Of a stretch of DNA of 64,000 nucleotides, positions 35,166 through 46,108 are shown one piece after another. The number at the start of each line of letters is the position of its first letter. Within the stretch, counting starts at the first letter, position 1. The notes under the pieces were generated by a model. It made no database searches, was not told the origin of the DNA, and saw only the letters and a list, made by a program, of their open reading frames with translations. The stretch comes from Guadua angustifolia (taxonomy: Eukaryota > Streptophyta > Magnoliopsida > Poales > Poaceae). The stretch is taken from the NCBI GenBank assembly GCA_036346375.1, contig JAYEVE010000326.1, forward strand, positions 248,001 through 312,000, in the 5' to 3' direction. The position numbers and the translations under genes are program-made.

Positions 35166-35659
35166 GGATCCAGCGCCTAGCCTCGTTTTCATAACTGCCG
35201 ACAATAAATGTCGACAACCGCCCCCTCGAGAGTTGATTCGACCATATTCCCCATAACCCCATTTACCGCACTGCCCTGGCGCTCCCTCGTCTCTAGTCTC
35301 CTTCCCTTTCCCCACTCCCCCTCTCCACCGTCAGCACGCCGCTCGCCGCCTCCCTTCCTCTCCATGCGGCCCGTGCGCGTCTCAGCGGCTCCCTCTCACG
35401 ATCCCGCTCCCTCCTCCCTCCCTTCATCGCCTCCCTCTCGTGCGGCCACACGGCCCGCATCGCCCCCTCATCTCCTTCCCTTCCCCACTCCCCCTCACCT
35501 CCCTTCCTTGCCACCTGGGCCTGGCCGCGCGCCACTCCCTCCCTTTCCACGCGGCCCACACGGGGCTCGGCGACTCCCTCTCATGGTCCTGCTCCCCCCT
35601 CCCTCTCATGGTCCTGCTCCCTCCACACGACCGCATGGCTCGCAACCGCCCTTGTGTCT

Positions 35660-35975
35660 CCTCGATCCGCAAGGAGGTCTTCATCTCCCCCTCCATCCTC
35701 CACGAGGTCTTCCTCTTCTGCTACTCTCCCCACCTTAGGGTTAGGGCTTACTGAGATCTCCAGATATAATTGATTCTTCTTGATTTGCAGATTATGAAGG
35801 AGGATGACAACAACTGGCCAAAGCTCGACCCCGTGGGCAGGCAGGAGCTCGAGATTGTCATGGGTAACGAGCACATCTCCTACACCACCACCAAGATTGG
35901 CTCCCTCATCGACGTCCAGACCAGCAACTCAGCAAGGACCCAGAGGACCTCCGCATCTTCTACTACCTCGTCTAG
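35660..35975 (+). pseudogene. Captured Mago nashi gene fragment
   Basis: 35668-35700 reads SSIRKEVFISPSIL, matching the Mago IRKEVFVSPSV segment. After a retained intron with a TTGATTTGCAG acceptor, the exon starting at 35791 reads IMKEDDNNWPKLDPVGRQEL, then EIVMGNEHISYTTTKIGSLI and DVQTS. An extra eight bases then shift the frame. In the restored reading the DNA continues as KDPEDLRIFYYLV and ends in TAG where glutamine is usual. Mago is the exon-junction-complex partner of Y14. Only the C-terminal half is present, the reading frame is broken, and it lies between the termini of a hAT element, so it is a captured fragment, not a working gene. Confidence 0.92.
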
Positions 35976-36849
35976 GTTTTCCCAATCCTGATTGTCACAA
36001 TTATCGCTTGCTTGTTGCCGTGCCTTTGATGCTATTCCCGCGCTAGACAAGCTAACAGTTCCATCTAGATTCTAGAGGCTTGTGGTCTTGGAGTGAGGGA
36101 ATTCAGTTAAACCAAAAACCAAATTAACCGAACCGAATTGGTTCGGTTAATTCGGTTCAGTTTTTACCTCTGTTCAGTTTCATTCAGTTTGTAGAATCCA
36201 AAAACCAAAATATTTTAGAACCAAAAAAACCGAATTAACCGAATACCCACCCCTATCGATGCATGTAGCTGAGATGTGTAATGACTTATTTAGGGGTTAC
36301 CAAATGTTATTATGTAACTGAGTAGTTATAAAGGTGGCTTTCGGGTTTGTCGTGAAGCATGCTACGAGGCATGGTTGATCAAGATAGGATTTGCCCCTCC
36401 ATACAACAAAAGAGATATCTATGGGCCTCTCGAGTGGTCGGATTTCGAAAATGCATAGCCATGCTACTCGTGGTTAAAGAGTTAACCATAGTCGGGGATT
36501 CTGAGTCACGTAATTGAGAAAGACTGGTCGAGCTAACTAAACAAGGATGTCACATACTCGCCTTAAGTTTGATCGATATCATGAGGCAAAAGGAAATGCA
36601 TATAACTAAGCATTATTAAGGTTCATCCGGTGTGATCTTTACATATACTCAGAAGTTGGCACGTCCTACTAGGGACCGCTACCAATTAATGGTCGAGTAA
36701 GAGTACTAGGCCATATCCAAGTATACGTGAACCTATAGGGTCGCACTTTAAAGGGTTAGGACTTAATTCGAATGGTGATCCGAATATAGATGGGCTTTGA
36801 GTTCGTAATAGACCTTTTAATGCAGAGACCCATTATGAGGTGCCTATAT

Positions 36850-37357
36850 TAGGGGTGGCAACGGGGCATTCCCCGCCGGGGAGTGCCTCCCCGTCCCCGT
36901 CCCCGCGACCTGAAATTTTTCCCATCCCCGTCCCCGTTCCCCTTCTCAGGGGAGAAAATCCCCCCGTCCCCGTCCCCATCCCCATTCAGGTATCGGGGCC
37001 CCGCGAAAATGTCACACAAGAGAAGAGCTCTTATAGCCATTTTAACTCTAAAATCATATCAACAGACATGGGAAAAAAGAATGCATGCATTCATTGAAGA
37101 TTATGTTGTCCCGTTTATGAAAATGTGAATATGATGGGCTAGAGAATATGTTTGCAATCTAACAACTAAATTGGACTAAACTAAATTTGGATCTAGCTGG
37201 GTCCCATGAGAAAAAATTTCCCATCCCTGTCCCCGCCATCCCCGACGGGGGAATAATTTTCCCCGTTTCCATCCCATGAGGGGCGATTCCTTCCATACCC
37301 GTCCCTAATAGAGGAATTCCCATTGGGATCGGGAACAGGTCCCCATTGCCACCCCTA
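36850..37357. mobile_element. hAT-type MITE, CCCCGTCCCC-rich ends
   Basis: It begins TAGGGGTGGCAACGGGGCAT and ends CCCCATTGCCACCCCTA. The flanking 8-bp duplications are GCCTATAT and GTCTATAT (one mismatch), and copy C has the empty site GTCTATATAAAGAG at about 55060. The subterminal parts are packed with CCCCGTCCCC. It inserted next to the TATA-like box of the Copia-type LTR in copy B. Confidence 0.92.
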
Positions 37358-38562
37358 GTCTATATAAAGAGAGGGGGTGGTTTTAGGGTTAGCAGGCACC
37401 ATAGAAATTTGGAATTCTTGAAAACCCTAGTCGCCACACCTCCTTCACCCAAAATTGTGCGGCCAGTGCTAGCACTCCGGCGTGTGGCGTCCCTGCTCCG
37501 TATGTGTGTATACCTTGGAGGCGTTGCTACGAAACTTCAATGCCAGGACAATCCGCAACCTGTGACGGTGACAAGTACGATCCACAACCTATGACGGTCA
37601 CGAGGAGCTGTTAGAGGAGTCATAAGGCTAGTACGACTACAATCGCACCAACACGCTACATCAACTCTACTTTCGCTACTGGTCTGCGCGTCTAGCAGTA
37701 ATTCCATGAACTATAACTTGCAGTGGTTCCTTACTTACGTGGTAGAAAATTTTTATTTTATGCTAGAGTAGCCTACCTGTTCCCCTTCAGTAGATGGTTT
37801 CGGACAAGTGAACAAACAAATTTTAAAGCAAACTGAGGGTCTAATTTGTAGCCACCCATAACTGTTAACAATACTGTTTTAAGATTCATGCCATGGCTCA
37901 ATGAACATTCTGATTTTTGTGTTTTGCTCGGGTGCCATGCCGAGCAAGCATTTTTTTTTCTTTTGAGGGAACATATTGTATTATTGATGGATGCATGGAT
38001 TTGGCTACATCGAGCCAAATCATGTTAGATGCATGGATTTAGCTAAATCGAGCCAAATCCTTTGAGAAACGGAAACCCAGTGATTAGAATATAGTCACAC
38101 TATGTAAAGAGTATACGTGCTTCTTTCCCGAGTAAATTAAATAAGATAGGATTCCCAAGGGCATATTTGGAGCATTCGAAGTTTGGAAGGACACATAAAT
38201 GTGATTGTGGTTCAGTCAAGTTTTGAATTTTAGTGTGCTGTTATAGCTTGGCAAGTTTTATTAGATTATGCTGGTTTTCTAGCCAAATCTGAGACTTTTG
38301 GCACATGCAGGACCATACCCTAACAGATACCACTCACCAGTACCACAGTCTACAGCACAATATTGGCGTGATCTAAAAAATGTGTCTTTTTAAGAGACAA
38401 TCCAAACATGAATTCAGGCCATGGATCAAACATGGTTCTAAACTAACTAGACTTTAACCAAGAACGGAGAAAAATACTAATACTATTTAAAGGTATATAA
38501 ACCAGCCGGTCTCTCACTCTCACCAGTATCGACATAGGCCTGTTGAGGATGTTGCTTACGAG

Positions 38563-39031
38563 TAAAGATAGTTACTGGCCGTGTGGAAAATTTGTATCGG
38601 GAAAAATCGTTGACAGGCGACTAGCAATGTGGGCCATGTGGCAATTCACGCTCCGGCCATCGAAGAAGCTTTAGCCTGTTTAGTCTCATACACACATTTT
38701 TTTTATCTTATTCCGGATGAAATTACAAATGTAATCTCTTTCTCAACTACAGAAACACCGTAGACGATAGTGCGTATCACCTACCGTACTCTCCAACTAC
38801 GGTAGGTCATTGGCACCGTAGCTCTATCTCCTCCTACCGAGATAAAAAGGTATTTGTCGTGGTATGCGAGCTCGGCAAGAGGGGAGCTGTGATGCCAGTG
38901 ACCTACCATAGTAGAGAAGCGCAATAGAAGATACGTGTCTTGCATTGGTATGTTACTTAGAAAGATGCCAAAAATGAAAAAAAGAAATGAAGGGGACGAA
39001 ATACATGCAGGTGTTCTGGAAAAAGAGTGAT
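38563..39031. other. Spacer between copy B and the WAK upstream region
   Basis: It contains short inverted repeats around CTACGGTAGGTCA (38795) and TGACCTACCATAGTAG (38899) that may be MITE remains. No gene was found. Confidence 0.35.
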
Positions 39032-39563
39032 TCTCCGCAGTCCCGGTCATCAATCTAGAACAATGGGAGCACTTTATTAGCACTAGGTGAGACTATGCGC
39101 CGTAGAATCTGTGTTCCCATGCTTATCGCTCCTGAGCCAAAGCTGCACTCAACAGCAACCAGCGACGACCGCCGGTTAAGGAGAGTCGTTAATACTGATG
39201 ACCAGAGCGACGACCGTCACATCTCATGGGACCAGGGCTCCTGGACTCCCTATATTTACATCGAATCTTGCCAGAACGCGGTACGAGGTCGCGCTGCTTT
39301 TCCTTCCGAATTTCACATCGATGGTGAAATTCTCCGCAGTCCCGGTCATCAATCTTGAACAATGGGAGCTCTTTCGCTCTAGGTGACTTTGCCCCGTAGA
39401 CCGCCGGTTAAGGAGAGTCGTTAATTAATACTGATGACCAGTGCGACGACCGTCACATCTGGTGGGACCACTGCTCCTGGTCTCCTGGAATCCCCATATT
39501 TTACATCCAATGTTAATACGCATGCAGTACGCTGCTTTTCCTTCCGAATTTCACATCGATGGT
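39032..39563. repeat. ~300-bp tandem duplication upstream of the WAK gene
   Basis: TTCTCCGCAGTCCCGGTCATCAATCT.GAACAATGGGAGC occurs at 39031 and again about 299 bp later at 39330. The blocks GACCGCCGGTTAAGGAGAGTCG, GACGACCGTCACATCT and CTGCTTTTCCTTCCGAATTTC are also repeated in the same order. The second unit ends at about 39563, some 480 bp before the WAK start codon. It may duplicate promoter-distal elements of that gene. Confidence 0.85.
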
Positions 39564-39655
39564 GTCTCGTAACACAAATTTATATCCCGAGTAGATGAAT
39601 CCGGCCACTATGTCCCATTTGCGATAGATTATGAAAAAGCTGATTATGAATTCTA

Positions 39656-39813
39656 TGAGAATCAGGTGGATGATAGCTTCTGATTTTGTTTACAAATTCT
39701 GCTTTTGATTGTGGGAGAAGCTAGCTTCCCAAAATCCACTCTCACAATCACAAACAGAATTTGTATATAAAATCAGAAGCTATCATCCACCCGATTCTCC
39801 CAGAATCTAGAAT
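39656..39813. mobile_element. Short inverted-repeat MITE in the WAK upstream region
   Basis: Arms of about 65 bp (GAGAATCAGGTGGATGATAGC on the left and its complement GCTATCATCCACCCGATTCTC on the right) surround a short loop (GAAGCTAGCTTCC). The motif family (GATTCTGG, ACAAATTCTG) resembles Harbinger/hAT MITEs seen near grass genes. Confidence 0.7.
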
Positions 39814-39928
39814 CAATTCTTCCGTAGTCTATCCAAAGGGACCTGTGTCTACATTATTACATGGATACGACGACAGTACAGTCTTGCGACATATGCCGAC
39901 ATACAGGTTAGACTCAGGGTTGTGTCAC

Positions 39929-39938
39929 TATATATATA
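39929..39938 (+). promoter_or_regulatory. TATA box of the WAK gene
   Basis: A TATATATATA run lies about 104 bp upstream of the chosen start codon (40042), just beyond the MITE. Its position gives a plausible 5' untranslated region of 70-80 bases. Confidence 0.6.
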
Positions 39939-40041
39939 GTGAGAATTGGCATAGCCGTGCGTGCTAGCTGCCTCTGATCCCTTTACACTGAATCCCACAA
40001 GACCAACGACGAACACAGACAAGCTGATCACCGGAGCAACG

Positions 40042-43000
40042 ATGAGCTCCACAGGGGCGATGGTTAGCGCCATATCCTTCTTGCTGGTGTGCTTGGCGGC
40101 AGCTATCCCGCGAGCATCGGCCGGGGCCGCCGGAGTGGCAGGAGGGGATGGGCTCTTGCACGTCCCTTCGAAGGACTCCCTGCTGGCTCGCTGCCTCTCC
40201 AGCTGTGGGGACGTCAACATCTCCTACCCCTTCGGCATAGGGCCTGACTGCTTCCGGCAAGGCTTCGAGCTCACCTGCGACAACACCACTGATCCTCCCA
40301 AGCTCTTTCTGGGCAACGGTAGTAGTACTACTCAGATCCAAGGCTTGCAACCTGAACAAAACGAAGCTTACGCGTCTGCTATCGTCTTCAACATTACCAT
40401 GAGTCAAGGTGTGGGCACCAATAACATGTCCGGGGGCTGGGAGGCCCCTGTTAAGGGTGTCATGCTCGACGAAGACTATAACCGTATGTTCGTTGTTGGC
40501 TGCGGTGTCGCCGTCTACATGTTCGGTGATAACGTGAGCGACCCCATGGGCTCTGTCGTGAGTATATGCGTCGACGATAGGTCAACCATGGAGAAGGCAA
40601 ATGAGGAGCAGGGCTGCAATGGGATGGGCTGCAGCTACACCGGGTTCGAAAGGGACCTGCGAACCTTTGGGTTCAGACTTGGCCGGTTTGATGGCACCAC
40701 AGCACAATCAGATAAAGTGGAGGTCTTCTTAGCAGGCGGCTATGAATTTAATACGAGTGATCTCTACTCAAGTGGGATAAATGCAAGCAATGTCCAAGAC
40801 GTACAACTTACCATTGCCATCACGGATCAACCAAGTTGTGAACAGGCCCAAAAGAATATGTCAACCTATGCTTGTAACAATAGAAGCCAGTGTACTGATC
40901 TACGATCTGGAGGAGGCTACTCTTGTTCATGCCCCGGTGATGGCAATCCTTACATTCTGGATGGCTGCAAAGGTCCCCCCCACCCCTCCCCTTCTCAATT
41001 ACATGCGAAGAAAAAAGACAATTCTTTTACAAAGCAAGGCTTTGAATCCTACGTAAATTGAGACAACTTAAGGCATGACAGTATCCTCCAATTTTCTATT
41101 TCTTTAAAATACCTTAGATAACTAGGGAAAAAAGTACTAAAAGTAGAGATCCACACGTAATCAGTTTAAAGGAATGGACCTTTTCTCCTAACTCGCACGA
41201 GTTTCTTTTTGAAAAAAGGGGGCAAATTCGTATCGGAGTTTTCGACATTAACTAACATGTTCATTCTTTCATGAGTTCACTTAAATTTACAAAATACTCT
41301 CACAAAAACTCAAGTTATCTTTGTAGTGTTATGAATTAGCTAGGTTTTTTTTTCAAGAATACGCAGGAGAACTACGTATTTTCTCATTAATAGAAAGAAA
41401 GTTCATACAGGAGCTCGCCAGCTCGCCGTTGGGACGGTGAGTTCTGAGCAGGCGTGTTCTCTTACAGTAAGTTCTATTCTCAGAAACACTGTAGGCAATC
41501 GGCTTCCATAAATCACATAGAAGAATACTAAGCTACTGGTTCTGTCGAGAGCCACCGGTGGACGTCATCAACTGCTCCTGCCATTGCCCATTGTCCAGCT
41601 TCTTCCATGATCTTGAGCATTAGAGTTTGGTGCTGGGCCTTTCCGTTATTGAAGACACAATCGTTCCTTTGCTTCCACAGCATGCACATAGTGAGTAATA
41701 TAAGAGAGGAAATGGCTTTCGTTTTCCCTGTCGAGATTCTTGTTGGTTCTGAGGGCTTTGCGTCATTCTCTGTTCTCCTGTATTCTCTAGGACACCATAT
41801 ACCATATTTGTCTCGAGAATGCACAGCCTAGCTATCGGTTGGCTTGGAGGCATAGTGGTGGGCAACATGGTGGATATGGTAATCCTCGCTTTTGCAACCG
41901 GTCGGCTGTCCAGCACTTGCGTTGTTGTAGACAAGCCAAGCAAATAGCCTCCACATTTGACGCCAGCATGGTGATGTTGTTGATCCGTTGAACAGAGCCT
42001 TGTAAGCTGACCTTGATGAGTATAAGCTTGAAGCATTCCGCCACCATATTTGCTAATTATCCCTCGCACCCGGTTGCAGCTCGATGTTGCTGACTGAGTT
42101 CCAGATGAGCAGGTACTGAGTCAATTCCAGTACTCCCATGGAGCCGCGTAGATCGGTGACCCATTTCTGGTTGTCTTTGAGCGTTGGTTCTCTTTGGAAC
42201 CAGAGCATAGAGGGATGGAGGTAGCTCTGAAATTGGTCTGCCTTGGAGCCATCTTCCCAAAAGAGACTAGTTTTTCCATTGCCAACCTCCCATTTCGTGG
42301 CTGCAAAGAAACAATCTGATGTAATTTTGAGCACTTCTAGCTTGAAACACCTTGCTTCAGGCAGCGAGGCAATGCCCTTCGTTTGTAAATGTATTTCAGG
42401 CCCTAGAGGTGGGTGTCGAGTCGGCACATCACTGGTCATTGGGCCGCATGCCTGAACTATACCGTCCCGTCTCCCATCATGGTTCAACCGATCCACCATG
42501 CCGCGTCGAGTCCAGTCACGGTTTATTTGCGATTCATGTTGTGTCCGTCTAGGCTTGGTCCATTTGCACTATTACTAGAAGAGGAAAGGAGTCAGAGACG
42601 TACGGAATTGAGGCAGTAGACACAAACATTAGAGAAAAAGAACTAAATTTTATCTATTCTTAAACAGGTATAGAGCTACTATCTTGTTAAAAACCTCGTA
42701 CACAATATAGGGTACCCTAGTGCGGAGCGGCTCAATACACGTTCTCGGTGTCAGTGAACATGCACTCTTCAGCTTTTATTCATTATCTTTTAGCATCTCC
42801 ATTGTCTCCCATTTCTCCACTTGAGAGGACCGCTAGGGCTAGCCATAACACGACGCAATGTCGCGACAGAGCGCACTGGCGCATGCAAAGTTTGCTTCGG
42901 ACACATTGGACTTGCTTTATGCCGTGTCGGCCCAATTACGACCGATGCAGACATGTCATGCCATGTCATCTGTCGTGTCTGACCGCGAGAGCTGGCATGA

Positions 43001-45777
43001 TCCTGTCATTTATGCTATATCGGCCTAGTCCATACGCATGAGTGCCGTACCATGCTTCAGCTATGTCGTATTTGTCATGCTACAGACCGGTCAAACAAGG
43101 CCGGCCCAATGCCCAGGTCTAATTTCAGCACCGATTTGGGTACATCCATTGCGATGAGCTGAGACACCGATACGGATGTCAAGACCCACTTTCACCAGGA
43201 TTTGAATTGCCGACCAAATAATCAGCGCCCGTGGCCGTGGTAATGTGTCTTAATGGATCGTTTAGGTAAAATGTAAACACAGTGAGCTAGATTTTAAAAC
43301 AAGTAGCGCAGTCCCTTTCAATTTTCTAGCAAATCTTATTTCTTTAGTGATAGTCTAATTCTATATAGCATATTCCCATTTTTTATTCCCATCTCCTAAT
43401 CTTACTTCCGATGTCAATCTTCCTGGAGCAGCTTATAACCCCGATCTTGAAAGGAATTGTAACGAATCATGTGGGAACATGAGCATTCCTTTCCCTTTTG
43501 GGCTTGAAGAAGGTTGCTACGCGATGGAGAAGTTTCGACTTAACTGTACATCAGAAAACTCCACAGTCCTCGATCGAGGAGACATAAGGTATTTTGTGAC
43601 CAACGTTTCAGTGGGCGATGGATATCTGAGTGTGAGAAATTCCAGCAATGAAAACATGACATTTGGCATAGACGACCTTCTGGATGATCTTTTCGATTTA
43701 TCTTGGGACTATCATATGAAGATGTGGACCATGTGGTGGGCTGTTACGAATATGACCTGTCAAGAAGCTATGCAATACTACTATAACGATACGTATGCAT
43801 GCCGCAGTGTCCACAGCCATTGCATGGCGGGTAACGTTGTCACCCGCCATGGGACAACGCTGCTTGGCTACCGTTGCAAGTGTTCTCACGGCTTTGAAGG
43901 AAATCCATATATCGAAGGTGGCTGTACAGGTACGTCTCTAAAACATAGTTTCAATCACTAATTTTTATTAGAATATATTATAAAACCCAATAACATTATA
44001 ATATTATGAAAGTATTTTTGAGACAAATCTACACATATGATTTTCATATATCCAATATAAATATTTAAAAAGATATTGATGATCAAAGTTTCAAAAGTTT
44101 GATTGTACCTATGTCCAAAACAATAACTATTTGTGACCGGCGTGAGCATATGAAAATGCTTGATCAAAAGAATGTTTGATCCCAATATCAATATGCATGC
44201 ATCTGTCACCACCATTATTGTATATAACCATTAGAGCGATTTACATGCATCAACTGGCGCTCATTTCCCTACTATTTGCAGACATCGATGAGTGTAAACT
44301 TCCAAACTATTATTGTGAAGGCACATGCCATAATTTTCCTGGAAGCTATAATTGCACAGCTTGCAGTCATGGAAAAGAGTTTGATCCAACAAAAAAGGAA
44401 TGTACTGTGACATCAGCTAAGAGACGCAATCAGCTTGTTCTAGGTAAGTCATGATGAACTGAATCCACTCGGTGCAGTTTCGATTCGCAAAATGTATCGT
44501 GCTTTCATGACTACAACTATTGGATATATGCAGGTATTTCAGTTGGAATTAGTTGCGGCCTTGGCTCCATAGTTCTCGCACTCGGTGCATCCGTACTCGT
44601 CAGCAAGTGGAAGAGAGGCATACAAAAGAGAATTCGAAGGGCGTATTTCAAGAAAAATCAAGGCCTACTCTTGGAACAACTAATCTCAGATGAAAGTACA
44701 GTACATAAAACGAAGATATTCTCCATGGAGGAACTAGAGAAGGCAACCAACAACTTCGATGTTGCTCGTGTTCTTGGTCGAGGAGGACATGGGACAGTAT
44801 ATAAAGGGATTCTAGCTGATCAACATGTAGTGGCCATTAAAAGGTCCAAAATTGTGGAGCAAACAGAGATAGACCAGTTTATCAATGAGGTTGCTATCTT
44901 ATCTCAGATCATTCACCGTAATGTGGTGAAGCTTTTCGGTTGTTGTCTCGAGACAGAGGTGCCTTTGTTGGTTTATGAGTTCATATCCAATGGCACACTG
45001 TATGACCTTCTTCACATTGATGCAAGTGTTAAATGCTTGTTGGCATGGGATGATCGCATTAGAATTGCCACAGAAGCTGCAGGTGCACTTTCTTATCTCC
45101 ACTCAGCTGCTGCAATACCCATTTTCCACAGGGATGTAAAATCTTCTAACGTACTCCTAGATAGTGGCTTCACTGCAAAGGTTTCTGACTTTGGTGCTTC
45201 AAGATGTATTTCACTCGATCAGACTCATGTGGTGACAATTGTCCAAGGCACATTTGGTTATTTAGATCCAGAGTATTACTATACTGGCCAACTAACCGAG
45301 AAGAGTGATGTATATAACTTCGGAGTGATACTTGCAGAACTTTTGACAAGAAAGAAACCAGTTTTTATCAATGATCTAGGTGCAAATCAAAACTTGTCTC
45401 ATTACTTTGTTGAAGGACTTCAAGAGGGAGCTATCTTGGAAATAATGGATTCTCAAGTTGTGGAAGAGGCAGACCAAGAAGACATTGATGATATTGTATC
45501 ACTTACGGAAGCATGCTTGAAGGTCAAAGGAGGCGAGAGACCTACGATGAAAGAAGTAGAGATGAGACTGCAGTTCATGAGAACTAAGAGGGCAAGAAAA
45601 TTACATCTTTTCCGAGGAAACAATGGAGAAATTGATCCTTTGCTGTGCGCAACAGCTAGGAATTCTCATCCACATATCAATCTTAATGTTACTACTACCG
45701 ATTTAACTTATGAAGGCACCTCTGGGTGTTATAGTTTGGAGCAAGAATTGTCATCTTCATCTAGTTTGCGACGCTAA
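40042..45777 (+). CDS. Wall-associated receptor kinase (WAK), four exons, 944 aa
   Basis: Model: exons 40042-40972, 43432-43929, 44282-44443 and 44534-45777; all junctions are phase 1 and the frame closes exactly. The start is chosen because MSSTGAMVSAISFLLVCLAA gives a clean signal peptide; an in-frame ATG 27 codons upstream does not. Residues about 51-110 (CLSSCGDVNISYPFGIGPDC) and 318-380 (NESCGNMSIPFPFGLEEGC) are two galacturonan-binding-type modules, each followed by a GNPYI..GC EGF-like tail. Exon 3 is a calcium-type EGF module (DIDECKLPNYYC). A membrane span lies at about 532-553. The kinase has GRGGHGTVYKG at about 612, VAIK lysine about 633, HRDVKSSN about 729, DFG about 749 and GTFGYLDPEY. 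It is an RD, probably active, Ser/Thr kinase at the plasma membrane, binding pectin. Oddities: intron 1 has a weak donor (G|GTCCCC) and a LINE fragment, and VYNFG replaces the usual VYSFG. Confidence 0.93.
41346..42600 (-). mobile_element. L1-type LINE 3' fragment in WAK intron 1
   Basis: The minus-strand frames read WEVGNGKTSLFWEDGSK and QRNDCVFNNGK followed by EEAGQWAMAGA, the typical C-terminal region of plant L1 LINE ORF2 (after the reverse transcriptase, RVT zinc-binding type). The frames are broken at several places. A T-run at about 41345-41353 on the plus strand fits a poly(A) tail of a minus-strand insertion. The 5' border is uncertain and no target duplication was found. Confidence 0.8.
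42601..43431 (+). other. Rest of WAK intron 1
   Basis: This stretch ends at the GGAGCAG|CTTATAAC acceptor. Besides short GTCATGCCATGTC-like repeats (42950-43080) it has no feature. The frame before the acceptor is open for at least 16 codons, so an upstream acceptor is possible, but only the chosen one keeps phase 1 with exon 1 and a usual CAG. Confidence 0.5.
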
Positions 45778-46011
45778 CGATATATGCAATAACACAGTCG
45801 GGTGTTTGAAAGGATGCACGTGAGTTACCATATATTTTCTTTGAAGAATTACTTCATGGAGCTCCCATTTGGACAAGAGTAACTATATGAGCGATAGTCG
45901 ATCGAGTGCTTCCTAGCAAAGATGCAGATGGGTTACCATGTATTTTGTATGGAAATTACGTTACGTACTTCACTGTAGATGAGAGTATGTCGCGTAGTTG
46001 CACTTGTTATA

Positions 46012-46017
46012 AATAAA
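46012..46017 (+). terminator. Candidate polyadenylation signal of the WAK gene
   Basis: AATAAA lies 235 bases after the stop codon in an AT-rich stretch, followed by a TTGTATACTTTTT-type downstream region. Confidence 0.5.
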
Positions 46018-46108
46018 TTTGCACAATGTATGTGCAGATATGTCAAGTTGTATACTTTTTATTATCTGTGATGAATATGCCTATACATAAGATACCTCAT
46101 TGTATTTA

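Larger units (their letters stand above)
29320..35216 (+). mobile_element. Gypsy-type LTR retrotransposon without pol, nested in the hAT
   Basis: The 5' LTR is 29320-29790 (TGTGGAGTATATGG...AACGTTGACA) and the 3' LTR is 34589-35216 (longer only by an inserted MITE). The element is flanked by a perfect 5-bp duplication ACCGC (29315-29319 and 35217-35221). A primer-binding-type sequence, TTGGCGCGCCAGGTAGGGGC, follows the 5' LTR, and a purine-rich CATTCGGGGGCTAC precedes the 3' LTR. Each LTR has a TATA-like CTATATAAAGG. Once the nested solo LTR (30759-33937) is removed, the internal region is only about 1.6 kb. It has a short gag-like opening (ATG at 29839, MASINGIVITFASGHAFRFG, soon stopped) but no protease, reverse transcriptase or integrase. 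It is non-autonomous. Confidence 0.93.
29120..36255. mobile_element. hAT-type element (7.1 kb with nested insertions) carrying a Mago fragment
   Basis: The ends are TAGGGGTGGGCAATTTTTAA and CCGAATACCCACCCCTA. Perfect 8-bp duplications TCGATGCA flank it (29112-29119 and 36256-36263), and copy C has the uninterrupted site at about 54475. Subterminal DNA on both sides is full of CCGAACCGAATT/TTCGGTTTTT motifs. About 1.2 kb belongs to the hAT itself; the rest is the Gypsy element at 29320-35216. No hAT transposase is visible, so it is non-autonomous. It contains a Mago nashi gene fragment in its right part. Confidence 0.92.
28748..38562 (+). repeat. Copy B of the local repeat unit, expanded by insertions
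   Basis: Homology to copy C begins at ATTCATTTCTGTTGAATC (28748; 52536 in C) and ends near 38562. At 28804 it contains the start of an Angela/BARE-like Copia LTR (TGTTAGAGATATGC.CTAGA). The LTR is split by the 7.1-kb hAT at 29120-36255 and carries a hAT MITE at 36850-37357. Copy C shows the empty site for both. The last part is short of DNA present in C: the stretch from TATTTA at 38485 jumps to AAGGTATATAAACCAGCC, removing the peptide gene and its promoter. Confidence 0.85.

Noticed and set aside
39961..41061. WAK exon 1 as a complete single-exon gene starting at 39961
   Set aside because: The upstream ATG does not begin a signal peptide and lies too close to the TATA box, and the frame after 40972 is low-complexity read-through; the phase-1 exon join to 43432 restores a full receptor.
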